Shown here: positions 1 to 7,353 of the stretch, piece by piece
Layout: every line of letters starts with the position of its first letter
How positions within the stretch are numbered: the first letter of the stretch is position 1
Assembly: GCA_035403225.1 (NCBI GenBank)
Contig: DAONET010000002.1
Span: 1 to 64,000, forward strand
Source: DAIRDK01 sp035403225
GTDB taxonomy: Bacteria; Bacteroidota; Bacteroidia; Bacteroidales; FEN-979
Reading direction: 5' to 3'
Length of the DNA: 64,000 nucleotides
Notes under the pieces: generated by a model
Told to the model about the DNA's origin: nothing
The model's database searches: none
Seen by the model: only the letters and a program-made list of their open reading frames with translations
Program-made: the position numbers and the translations under genes

Positions 1-1491
1 GAACAGCCAGATAAGGATCAACAAGATGTAGCAATCTGTTCAGCATTTAATGGTTGGTTATACTCTGCATTTGCCTATGATAGCGCCAACAAGGCAGTCG
101 TTAAAGTATTTAAATCTTTAGACAATGGGGAAAGTTGGGAAAGTATTTGGTATTATTGTCTGGGATTGCCAAATGAAAGAATTACAAAAATAGAAATTCT
201 AACTACTGGGAATACTTTAACATCATTCAAAATAATTCTGGGCTTTTCATGGACTAACATCGTCTCTAACACAGGAGGTGCTGTCGTACTTCGCTTTAAC
301 GGGGCCACGGGAATTTTTGAGGAGAATATTTTACAGGACCCAGATTGGTACGTTAAGGATTTTGCTCTAGCCTCAGATTTTAACTTTCCTGCACAAAATT
401 CAAATCCAAACTCCATTGCGGTGGTCTATTCAAAAGAAGGTTGGCCGTCAGATTCTATAATAATAACAACATCTGATAACGGGGGGGGCTCTTTTACAAG
501 TCGGCATTCCCTACCCTTACCCTATAACAGCATAAACAAGGTCGCAATTACATATGGGTATTGTCAAGGTAATCCAAAGGGCAGATATTTTGTTGCGTGG
601 GAACAGCATGAAAATCTTAAGCAGCCATTCGGACATATTTATACTGCATTTACATTCCCAGATTTTAATAGTCCCTTGTCTAACCCAATATGTCTAGATG
701 CGCTTGTCCCTTCAGCAAGTAACTTGTGTAGTAATCCTGTCATCTCTTGCCAAACAAGCAATTTTAACAATGATAGTTCAGATATGACACTGTTTATTCT
801 CTGTGAACAATACCTCGAAGAGCAATCGATTTATAACATTTTGGGATTCTATAATTTACAGCCTACCTCTTCAAATTACTTTAAAGATTTTATCCTAACC
901 AATCAAACTCATTCAAGCCGGGAACCTAGTATTATCTATAACATTTATGATACGACATTTTATGCTACATATTTTGATTCCACTGAGCACAACCTCCCAT
1001 TGGTGAAGAAAAATGCTAATTTCTTTGAGCATGAATTTTGGCAACTACTCACGACAGCCTATAATGATGATGAGATTGTAGGCTATCCAAATCCAAAGGT
1101 TTCGGTTAACCATCAGTCCAATATGGCAATCACCACTTGGATTTCTGAGGGATTAGATAGTAATGGATTAGCTCTATTTGATGGACAGGATCATGTATTC
1201 CAAGGCTTTGACAACAAACCAGATCCAGCAGAAAGTCCAGTTTTAAATGCGTATCCAAATCCCGTAATTGATTATGTTACAATTGAATTTGATCAACTTG
1301 AAGATGGAATAGCTAAACTAGAATTAAGAAACTCTATGGGACAATTAATTGATGTCATCCTCGATAAAACAATTGCTAAAGGGAACTATAAAATCTCCTA
1401 TAATATGATGTCCTTGCCTACTGGCAGTTATTTTATAATTCTAAAAAATTCACACGGTTTATCCTATCAATGTGTGCAAACTGCACATTAG
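1..1491 (+). CDS. T9SS-sorted Asp-box (sialidase-like) secreted protein, 5' truncated
   Basis: The reading frame is open from base 1, so the N-terminus lies outside the window; a TTG at 166 is only an internal codon. At least 496 residues are visible. Two Asp-box (BNR) motifs are seen, SLDNGESW near residue 40 and a looser TSDNGGGSF, typical of beta-propeller proteins. The last ~80 residues form a Por/T9SS type A sorting domain (AYPNPVIDYVTIEF, then LPTGSYFIILKN), so the product should be exported and anchored or released at the cell surface. The ligand or substrate cannot be told; Asp boxes alone do not prove sialidase activity. The gene is clearly AT-richer than what follows after about 1.95 kb. 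Family assignment is firm, function unknown. Confidence 0.8.
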   Translation, partial: EQPDKDQQDVAICSAFNGWLYSAFAYDSANKAVVKVFKSLDNGESWESIWYYCLGLPNERITKIEILTTGNTLTSFKIILGFSWTNIVSNTGGAVVLRFNGATGIFEENILQDPDWYVKDFALASDFNFPAQNSNPNSIAVVYSKEGWPSDSIIITTSDNGGGSFTSRHSLPLPYNSINKVAITYGYCQGNPKGRYFVAWEQHENLKQPFGHIYTAFTFPDFNSPLSNPICLDALVPSASNLCSNPVISCQTSNFNNDSSDMTLFILCEQYLEEQSIYNILGFYNLQPTSSNYFKDFILTNQTHSSREPSIIYNIYDTTFYATYFDSTEHNLPLVKKNANFFEHEFWQLLTTAYNDDEIVGYPNPKVSVNHQSNMAITTWISEGLDSNGLALFDGQDHVFQGFDNKPDPAESPVLNAYPNPVIDYVTIEFDQLEDGIAKLELRNSMGQLIDVILDKTIAKGNYKISYNMMSLPTGSYFIILKNSHGLSYQCVQTAH

Positions 1492-1519
1492 GAAAGGTAC
1501 TTACAATGCATGTGGATAA

Positions 1520-1669
1520 GTTAAAGAAAATGGTCAGGAACTGATGAAAGGAAAATTGTATTCAGCCTCCACTCAAATAGATATAAGCAGTTTTTCTACT
1601 GGAACATATATTGTTAAAATTAAATCCGACGGAATACTAGCATCTTGGAAAATTATAAAGTTGGAATGA
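1520..1669 (+). pseudogene. Orphan T9SS type A sorting-domain remnant
   Basis: A 49-codon open stretch with no convincing start, bounded by an in-frame TAA at 1517-1519 and a TGA at 1667-1669. It reads NGQELMKGKLYSAS then FSTGTYIVKIKSDG and ends WKIIKLE, which is the second half of a type A sorting domain. It is in a different frame from the complete gene ending at 1491. It lacks the first half of the domain (the YPNP strand) and all cargo. The likely reading is the decayed 3' end of a second cargo gene, or of a duplicated tail of the neighbour, after deletion. Confidence 0.65.
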
Positions 1670-1985
1670 TTTTCTTTTTCATCGATCAGTCCATAATAAT
1701 TTGTGGAAAATATTGGTGTTCTAAGTTAAAATACTGAGTTGGTCCAATCTATCCTGCTGTTGATGGATTGAAAACAGATCATGGGCATCCCGTACCCACG
1801 TTCTGAATACGTGGGCAATATTTTTCGTTTTTTGCCCATATTCAACCAACCTGAACTGTCCACGAGCAGGCCTCAGGAAATCCCAATCCGCAGACAATTG
1901 TTCCCATTTGTTTCAGAATTCGTAATTTTGGTGATGGTTTGATCGTGAACCTGAGCGAGATGTTTTGTTACTGTTGAAAAGAATT
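1670..1985. other. Intergenic stretch without a gene
   Basis: I see no coding potential here beyond a weak non-ATG extension of the next gene. It holds the nested inverted repeats at 1781-1839 and marks the change from AT-rich to GC-richer sequence. Confidence 0.6.
1781..1839. repeat. Nested inverted repeats
   Basis: Outer arms ATGGGCA (1781-1787) and TGCCCAT (1833-1839) enclose a perfect 7-bp stem CCCACGT (1795-1801) / ACGTGGG (1809-1815) with loop TCTGAAT. A short T-run follows the inner stem (about 1820-1825). It could be a terminator for the remnant upstream, or the end of a small mobile or REP-like element; the sequence does not decide. Confidence 0.5.
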
Positions 1986-3287
1986 ATGACCATGGAACAA
2001 CCCGGGGCAACCCGTTACTATTTACGCTCTTTCCTGACAGGGAAGGAATTTGAAGATACCGGATGGATTCTGGACCCGCCGGGAGAAGACAAGCCCAGCC
2101 TTATCAGGGCCATTTACGAACAGAAGCAGTTGCGTTTCGGTCCCGTGAGTCTGGGGCTGTACCGGTTTGCCGACTGGCTTCCCCTCCGCCGGATCCTGCA
2201 GGGATCTGCCGCTCCGGTGACGTATAAAAGCGTTCACCTGGCGAAGGCGTTGGGACTTTCCAACCTGTATATCACTTTCAGCGGATGGTGGCCGGAAAAA
2301 GGCGCCTTCATGAAGTCGTGCTCGTTTAAAGAAACGGAGGCATATTCGGTGTGCGCCCGCCTCGATGGGAGTTCCGATCGTGTACTGGTGGTCGCTTCTG
2401 CCGGCAACACGGCCCGTGCTTTCGCGAAGGTCTGCTCCGAAAATCATATCCCTTTGCTGCTGTGCATGCCCGAGGGTACCATCGACGCCATGTGGTTTGA
2501 TGCTCCCATCGACGATTGTGTGAAACTGATTGTCACCCGGTCGGGCAGCGATTACTTCGACGCCATCAACCTGTCGAACCTGGCTTGCCAGGCCAAAGGC
2601 TTCTTCCCCGAGGGAGGCGCTAAGAACATCGCCCGGCGCGATGGCATGGCCACCACGGTGTTGTCGGCGGTGGATGTCATTGGCCGCATTCCCGATTACT
2701 ACTTTCAGGCTGTCGGCAGCGGCACGGGCGCCATTGCCGCCTGGGAAGCCAACCTGCGACTGATCGATGACGGTCGTTTCGGGAATAACAAGATGAAACT
2801 GCTTCTCTCGCAAAACTGCCCGTTCATCCCGATGTACGATGCCTGGAAAGCGGGCTCGCGCAGTCTTCTTCCCATGGACGACGACCGGGCGCGTGATCAG
2901 GTCATGGAGATTGATGCCAAGGTGCTGTCGAACCGCCGTCCCCCCTATTCCGTTCCGGGCGGGTTGTTCGATGCGCTGCAGGATTCGGGCGGAGACATCA
3001 CGATCGTCACCAACGAAGAAGCCCGGGCAGCCTCAAAGCTGTTTAAAGACACAGAAGGTGTCAGCATTCACCCGGCGGCCGCTGTCACGATGGGCTCGCT
3101 CGTCAGGATGGTCCGTGAAAAGAACATCCCGGCGGATGCCTGCATCATGGTGAACATCACCGGCGGTGGCGAAGAGGAGTTCAAATCGCAACGAACCCTC
3201 TATTACCTGAAGCCGTCGGCAGTATTTGATATTACCGCCTCCGCGGAGGAAGTGTGTGCCAAACTGGCGTCGCTGTTACAGGCGTGA
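1986..3287 (+). CDS. Cysteate synthase-like PLP enzyme (threonine synthase paralogue)
   Basis: A 433-residue fold-type II PLP enzyme. The motif around residues 105-118 (EKGAFMKSCSFKETEA) places the Schiff-base lysine at about K115. ASAGNTARAF (substrate/phosphate loop) and the Gly-rich VGSGTGAIAAWE follow. Length and motifs resemble cysteate synthase, which makes L-cysteate from O-phosphoserine and sulfite, better than housekeeping threonine synthase; this is from memory of the family, without an alignment. In Bacteroidota cysteate is the head-group precursor of sulfonolipids (capnine), while in methanogens it feeds coenzyme M. ATG 1986 is chosen; a TTG at 1965 would add seven residues. The 3' end overlaps the convergent sod gene by 12 bp. 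Confidence 0.7.
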   Translation: MTMEQPGATRYYLRSFLTGKEFEDTGWILDPPGEDKPSLIRAIYEQKQLRFGPVSLGLYRFADWLPLRRILQGSAAPVTYKSVHLAKALGLSNLYITFSGWWPEKGAFMKSCSFKETEAYSVCARLDGSSDRVLVVASAGNTARAFAKVCSENHIPLLLCMPEGTIDAMWFDAPIDDCVKLIVTRSGSDYFDAINLSNLACQAKGFFPEGGAKNIARRDGMATTVLSAVDVIGRIPDYYFQAVGSGTGAIAAWEANLRLIDDGRFGNNKMKLLLSQNCPFIPMYDAWKAGSRSLLPMDDDRARDQVMEIDAKVLSNRRPPYSVPGGLFDALQDSGGDITIVTNEEARAASKLFKDTEGVSIHPAAAVTMGSLVRMVREKNIPADACIMVNITGGGEEEFKSQRTLYYLKPSAVFDITASAEEVCAKLASLLQA

Positions 3288-3851
3288 CGCTACTTTTTCC
3301 CAGTCGACCAGTTTCCAGAAATCGGCTACATAAACGGGACGGGCGTTTTGCTTGTCGAGGTAATACGCATGTTCCCACACATCGCAGGTGAGTAATGGTT
3401 TACCTCCGTTCCGCATCGGGTTCCCGGCATTGCTTTCCTGAACGATCTCCAGCGAGCCATCGGCTTTCTCCACCAGCCATGCCCAGCCGCTTCCAAACAA
3501 GGTGACGGCCGCTTTCGAGAACTTCTCCCTGAAATCCTCAAACGAACCGAAAGTCCGGTTGATCTTTTCCGCCAGGATCCCTTGCGGTTCCCCGCCGCCC
3601 TGCGGTTTCAGGCAGTTCCAGTAGAAGGTGTGATTCCAAACCTGCGCGGCATTGTTGAAAATCCCGCCGGTGGCTTTCATCACCATCTCTTCGAGCGTGG
3701 CGTTCTCAAATTCCGTTCCCGGAATCAGGTTGTTCAGGTTCGTTACATACGCCTGATGATGCTTTCCATAATGGAATTCAAGGGTGCGTTTGGAGATGTA
3801 AGGCTCCAGGGCATCCATCGCATACGGTAATGCTGGCAATTCGTGTATCAT
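3276..3851 (-). CDS. sodB: Superoxide dismutase, Fe-type
   Basis: A 191-residue Fe/Mn superoxide dismutase that converts superoxide to H2O2 and O2 in the cytoplasm. The four metal ligands are visible: H27 (FHYGKHHQAYV), H74 (VWNHTFYW), D157 and H161 (DVWEHAYYLD). Gln at 70 before VWNH is the position that favours iron in bacterial FeSODs. There is no signal peptide and length is normal. An AAGGA ribosome-binding site lies just before the ATG, and a -7 box (TAATTTTG) at 3904-3911 would give a leader of roughly 45 nt. The gene converges on and overlaps the cysteate synthase-like gene. Confidence 0.95.
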   Translation of the reverse strand: MIHELPALPYAMDALEPYISKRTLEFHYGKHHQAYVTNLNNLIPGTEFENATLEEMVMKATGGIFNNAAQVWNHTFYWNCLKPQGGGEPQGILAEKINRTFGSFEDFREKFSKAAVTLFGSGWAWLVEKADGSLEIVQESNAGNPMRNGGKPLLTCDVWEHAYYLDKQNARPVYVADFWKLVDWEKVASRL

Positions 3852-3903
3852 AGGTCCTTATTTTTATTTAGTTTCATAATAAATAAATTCCATGACGAAG
3901 ATA

Positions 3904-3911
3904 CAAAATTA
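3904..3911 (-). promoter_or_regulatory. Bacteroidota -7 box for sodB
   Basis: On the minus strand this reads TAATTTTG, a full match to TAnnTTTG, about 52 bp before the sodB ATG. No good -33 TTTG is seen. Confidence 0.45.
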
Positions 3912-3925
3912 TCGGGACGAATGAA

Positions 3926-5527
3926 TTATTTTTTTGTTTTCAGATAAGAAACTGCTTTCATGAAAGCAGGGTCGATTTGATTCAGATAGGGGAAGAAGCC
4001 CGGGTTATCGAGAATATTCCGGCCGATATAGGCCTTCATAATCGTGCGGATATACCTGTCGGACATGCTTTGATCGCCTGTCGGGCGGGTGATGCCGCTT
4101 TTCTTTCCCAGGTCTTCGAGTTCCCTCATCATGACAGGGGTGATGATAAATCCTTTGTCGAAGGTGTTGTACGACGTAAACCGGTTGAGTTCTGCCCGGT
4201 GGCGGTCGGTATAATCGAAAGCATAGCGGTAAATGATGCCTTTATTGATAAGGGCGTTGTAGTAAGCAAGTTTTTCGCTTTGATCGACCGGGGTGACGAA
4301 ATCGGGGTAGATGCCGCCGCCGCCGTAAACGACCTTACCCCTGGGGGTGCGGTACTTGAGGGAGTCGGCGACTTTCACGGTATCCGATTCTGCTGTCTGC
4401 GGGAGTAATGCGCGGAGGTAATATTCGTAATAATCGCCTTCCCCGGTTTTATAAGGTTTCTGGATACATCGTCCGGTAGGGGTATGATAGCGGGCGATGG
4501 TCAGGCGAAGGGCTGATCCGTCTTTGAAGTTGATCTGTTCCTGGACGAGTCCTTTACCGAAGGAGCGGCGTCCGATGATGGCGCCACGGTCGTTATCCTG
4601 GATGGCTCCGGCGAAGATTTCGGCGGCTGATGCGGAGAACTCGTCGATGAGAACCACCAATTCTCCCCGGGTAAAGAGTCCTTCGTTTTCGGCATAGAAA
4701 TATTCCCGTGGATGGTGAGTGCCTTCGGTATAGACGATCAGGGCGCCTTTGTTCAGGAATTCGTTGGCCACATCGACGGCGGCCTGGAGATATCCGCCGG
4801 TGTTTCCCTGGAGGTCGACGATGAGTTTTTTCATCCCTTGCCCGAGGAGGTTCTGCAGTGCATTATGGAACTCTTCGGCGGTAGTAGCCGCGAAGTTATT
4901 CAACCGCATGTAGCCGGTCGTTGCATCGACCATGTAAGCGATGTCGAGGCTATAGGTCGGGATGACATCGCGGATGATGGTGAATTCGGCGAGGCCTTTC
5001 GTTCCTCTGCGGAAGATCGCGACTTTCACATTCGTGCCTTTAGGTCCTTTCAGTTTGTGCATGACCTGGGTGTTGGTGATCTTCACGCCGGCCACGAGGG
5101 TATCGTTCACTTTCACGATGCGGTCGCCGGCCCGGATCCCGACTTTTTCGGAAGGGCCGCCGGGGATGGTGTTGACCACGGTGATGGTATCGCTTTCTAT
5201 TCTGAACTGTACGCCAATCCCTTCAAAGCTGCCCAGCAGCGGATCGTTGGCGGCATGGAATTCGCTGGCCGGGATATACGCCGAGTGCGGATCGAGCTGC
5301 TGGAGCATCCCGATGATGGCCTTTTCTTCGAGAGCCGACCGGTTGACGGTATCCACATAATTATCATCGATATACTTTATGACTTCGTTCACCTTGTCGG
5401 TCCGGGGGTTTATGCCGGGGAAGAATCCGCCGGTATAGTGGTCGAGTGTCATTCCCAGGATGAAACCTGCTGCCAGAAGAGCAGCAAACAACAACGGCAT
5501 GTATGGATTGATCCGTTTGCCTTCCAT
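3926..5527 (-). CDS. Carboxy-terminal processing protease (S41, CtpA/Prc type)
   Basis: A 533-residue periplasmic serine protease anchored by one N-terminal membrane segment (residues ~10-28). A PDZ domain spans about 98-185 (GSFEGIGVQF, then IRAGDRIVKVND). The S41 core has the Ser-Lys dyad: S300 in EFSASAAEIFAGA and K325 in RRSFGKGLVQ, with Q329 at the usual third position. Such proteases trim C-termini of envelope proteins or degrade misfolded ones. The zinc-ribbon gene lies 22 bp upstream on the same strand, so the two are probably cotranscribed; sodB follows 74 bp downstream with its own -7 box. Confidence 0.93.
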   Translation of the reverse strand: MEGKRINPYMPLLFAALLAAGFILGMTLDHYTGGFFPGINPRTDKVNEVIKYIDDNYVDTVNRSALEEKAIIGMLQQLDPHSAYIPASEFHAANDPLLGSFEGIGVQFRIESDTITVVNTIPGGPSEKVGIRAGDRIVKVNDTLVAGVKITNTQVMHKLKGPKGTNVKVAIFRRGTKGLAEFTIIRDVIPTYSLDIAYMVDATTGYMRLNNFAATTAEEFHNALQNLLGQGMKKLIVDLQGNTGGYLQAAVDVANEFLNKGALIVYTEGTHHPREYFYAENEGLFTRGELVVLIDEFSASAAEIFAGAIQDNDRGAIIGRRSFGKGLVQEQINFKDGSALRLTIARYHTPTGRCIQKPYKTGEGDYYEYYLRALLPQTAESDTVKVADSLKYRTPRGKVVYGGGGIYPDFVTPVDQSEKLAYYNALINKGIIYRYAFDYTDRHRAELNRFTSYNTFDKGFIITPVMMRELEDLGKKSGITRPTGDQSMSDRYIRTIMKAYIGRNILDNPGFFPYLNQIDPAFMKAVSYLKTKK

Positions 5528-5549
5528 AAATCAGAAAAATTTTAGAGAC

Positions 5550-6194
5550 TTAGATTTTCTCCCCGCATTCGGGGCAAAATTTTGCGTTGGGGGTCAGTTT
5601 GGCCCCGCAGGCCGGGCAATTATCTTCTGCCTTGATCTTCGCGCCACATTCGGGGCAGAACTTCGCGTTGGTAGCCAGTGGCGCTTCGCATTTCGGACAA
5701 GTGGCCTTAATATTTTCTCTCCAGTGAGCAGTATCCAGTTTCTTATCCTCTTCGGCCATGGCAGCATGAGCATGAATCTCTTCCACCGAGCGGTCCGACT
5801 GGGCTTTTGCCATTTCCACCCCCAGGTCGGGAGCGCAATCCTTGCACAGGCCCTTCTTCAGGTTCCAGCAATCTTCGCGGCAAACCCATTTTTTGCAGTT
5901 AGGACATTGGATAAAGAACGGGGTAAGTTCTTCGACAGCTTCCATAAAAGCCTTGTCGTGAGCCCGTTCCCAACCGGCGTCCCGGAGGCTGTTCCCGGCG
6001 GAAGAAACCGACCCCAGGGCACCCCCGAAGAGGGTGCTCGCAGCATTCAGGAACTTAGAAGCACGGCCGGAGAACGATCCCTGGAAAGTTGAGCGAAAAC
6101 CGTTTCCGCAATGATCGCAGAAAAACTCGAACTGATAACCCGTGTCGGTGCTCAGATCGTGATAGTTCCTTGAAAATTTAATTTTTTCACTCAT
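5550..6194 (-). CDS. Multi-zinc-ribbon protein
   Basis: A 214-residue cytoplasmic protein with several CxxC knuckles: CDHCG near the N-terminus, CPNCKKWVCREDCW and CKDC in the middle, and two near-identical C-terminal double ribbons (CPKC...FCPECGAKI and CPACGAKLTPNAKFCPECG). The Gly/Ser/Ala-rich stretch at ~45-75 is low in complexity. No catalytic domain is visible; zinc binding with a scaffolding or protein-interaction role is the plausible reading. The C-terminal pair looks like a recent internal duplication. It lies 22 bp upstream of the CtpA-type protease on the same strand. Confidence 0.75.
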   Translation of the reverse strand: MSEKIKFSRNYHDLSTDTGYQFEFFCDHCGNGFRSTFQGSFSGRASKFLNAASTLFGGALGSVSSAGNSLRDAGWERAHDKAFMEAVEELTPFFIQCPNCKKWVCREDCWNLKKGLCKDCAPDLGVEMAKAQSDRSVEEIHAHAAMAEEDKKLDTAHWRENIKATCPKCEAPLATNAKFCPECGAKIKAEDNCPACGAKLTPNAKFCPECGEKI

Positions 6195-6270
6195 ATTTGT
6201 TAATTTGAATCCGATGATTTGGTAAGAAACCGTTTGCCCTTTTTCAGGGAATACCGGCCAGTATAACGGA

Positions 6271-6278
6271 CAAATTTA
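6271..6278 (-). promoter_or_regulatory. -7 box for the zinc-ribbon/ctp transcript
   Basis: On the minus strand this reads TAAATTTG, a full TAnnTTTG match, 76 bp before the zinc-ribbon ATG in a divergent intergenic region. Confidence 0.4.
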
Positions 6279-6354
6279 CTAAACATCTGAAATCAATTGC
6301 ATAAAGCATGGAAAGGAAAAGAAAATTATAGATTTTTGCATCTCATTCAACCCT

Positions 6355-7335
6355 ATGCAACGATTTCTTTCAGTCATACTCTTTTCGGTGATGCTGATGC
6401 CGGTCGCTTATGCCGGCGGCATCAGAGACGGGATTCCTGTCCCTGTTCCCTCAAAGCCTTATGAAAACAGTTGTTTTTATATTGCAGGCCCGGTGATGCT
6501 GCATTACCGGATCTGGAACGACACGTTGTCGCACCCGAGGGGCAAGGTGATCCTGATCCACGGTTTTTCGGGATCGACGTTTTGCTGGCGCAAGAACATC
6601 AAACCGCTGGTGGATGCCGGTTTCCTGGTGGTAGCGGTCGACCTTCCCTCGTTTGGTTACAGCGAACGCGATCCGGAGTTGAACCAGTCGAACAGCAACC
6701 GGGCCCGGCTGTTGTGGCAACTGCTGTCAGCGCTTGACGGCGGGGAATGGTCATCATGGAACATCGCAGGCCATTCCATGGGCGGCGGGGTGGCTGAAGC
6801 CATGGCCATCCTGGAGCCGGCGAGAACCCGTTCCCTGACCATCGTGTCGGGGATGGTATTCCAGAAAAGTTCCAACCTCATCAACACCGTGTCTTTTGCC
6901 GGAAGGAACCGGCATGTCAGCAAATTCCTGGTAGAACTGACCGAAGAAAAGGCGCTCACCTACAAGTCCGTGTCGCGGTTGCTGAAGAGCGCTTATGGCC
7001 GTTCTCCCGATTCGGCGGAAGTCATGGGATACCTTACTCCTTTGCTGATAGAGGGCACGGCGGAAGCGGCGCTGGGCATCTTTACCCGTTCGGATGAAGT
7101 CGTCCGAATGAATATCGACTCCCTGGAAACGATCCCGGTACATATTCTTTGGGGCAGCAAAGACAAGTGGATTAAAATCGGGGTCGGGAAAAAATTCCAT
7201 GAAGCCGTTCGCGGATCGGAGATGGAGATCATCCCCGGCGCCGGTCATATCCTGATCGAGACACACCCGGAGGAATTCAACCGGCTTTTTGTACCTTGGT
7301 TGATCAAGCAAAATCCTCTTTTAACCTGTTATTGA
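6355..7335 (+). CDS. Secreted alpha/beta hydrolase
   Basis: A 326-residue alpha/beta-hydrolase with a Sec signal peptide (residues 1-20, cleavage after AYA). The triad is recognisable: nucleophile S141 in AGHSMGGG, acid D270 in WGSKDKW and H298 in GAGHIL; HGFSGSTFCW supplies the oxyanion-loop HG. Substrate is unknown; esterase, lipase or haloperoxidase-like activity are all possible. It should act in the periplasm or outside. The NhaD gene starts 18 bp downstream, so cotranscription is likely. A near-match -7 box (GATTTTTG, 6331-6338) lies 16 bp before the ATG. Confidence 0.82.
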   Translation: MQRFLSVILFSVMLMPVAYAGGIRDGIPVPVPSKPYENSCFYIAGPVMLHYRIWNDTLSHPRGKVILIHGFSGSTFCWRKNIKPLVDAGFLVVAVDLPSFGYSERDPELNQSNSNRARLLWQLLSALDGGEWSSWNIAGHSMGGGVAEAMAILEPARTRSLTIVSGMVFQKSSNLINTVSFAGRNRHVSKFLVELTEEKALTYKSVSRLLKSAYGRSPDSAEVMGYLTPLLIEGTAEAALGIFTRSDEVVRMNIDSLETIPVHILWGSKDKWIKIGVGKKFHEAVRGSEMEIIPGAGHILIETHPEEFNRLFVPWLIKQNPLLTCY

Positions 7336-7353
7336 CGACAAACTTCTCCGACT

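Noticed and set aside
2022..2813. 263-codon open frame antisense to the cysteate synthase-like gene
   Set aside because: It lies wholly inside a clear gene, has no family motifs, and is the usual result of codon bias in GC-richer sequence.
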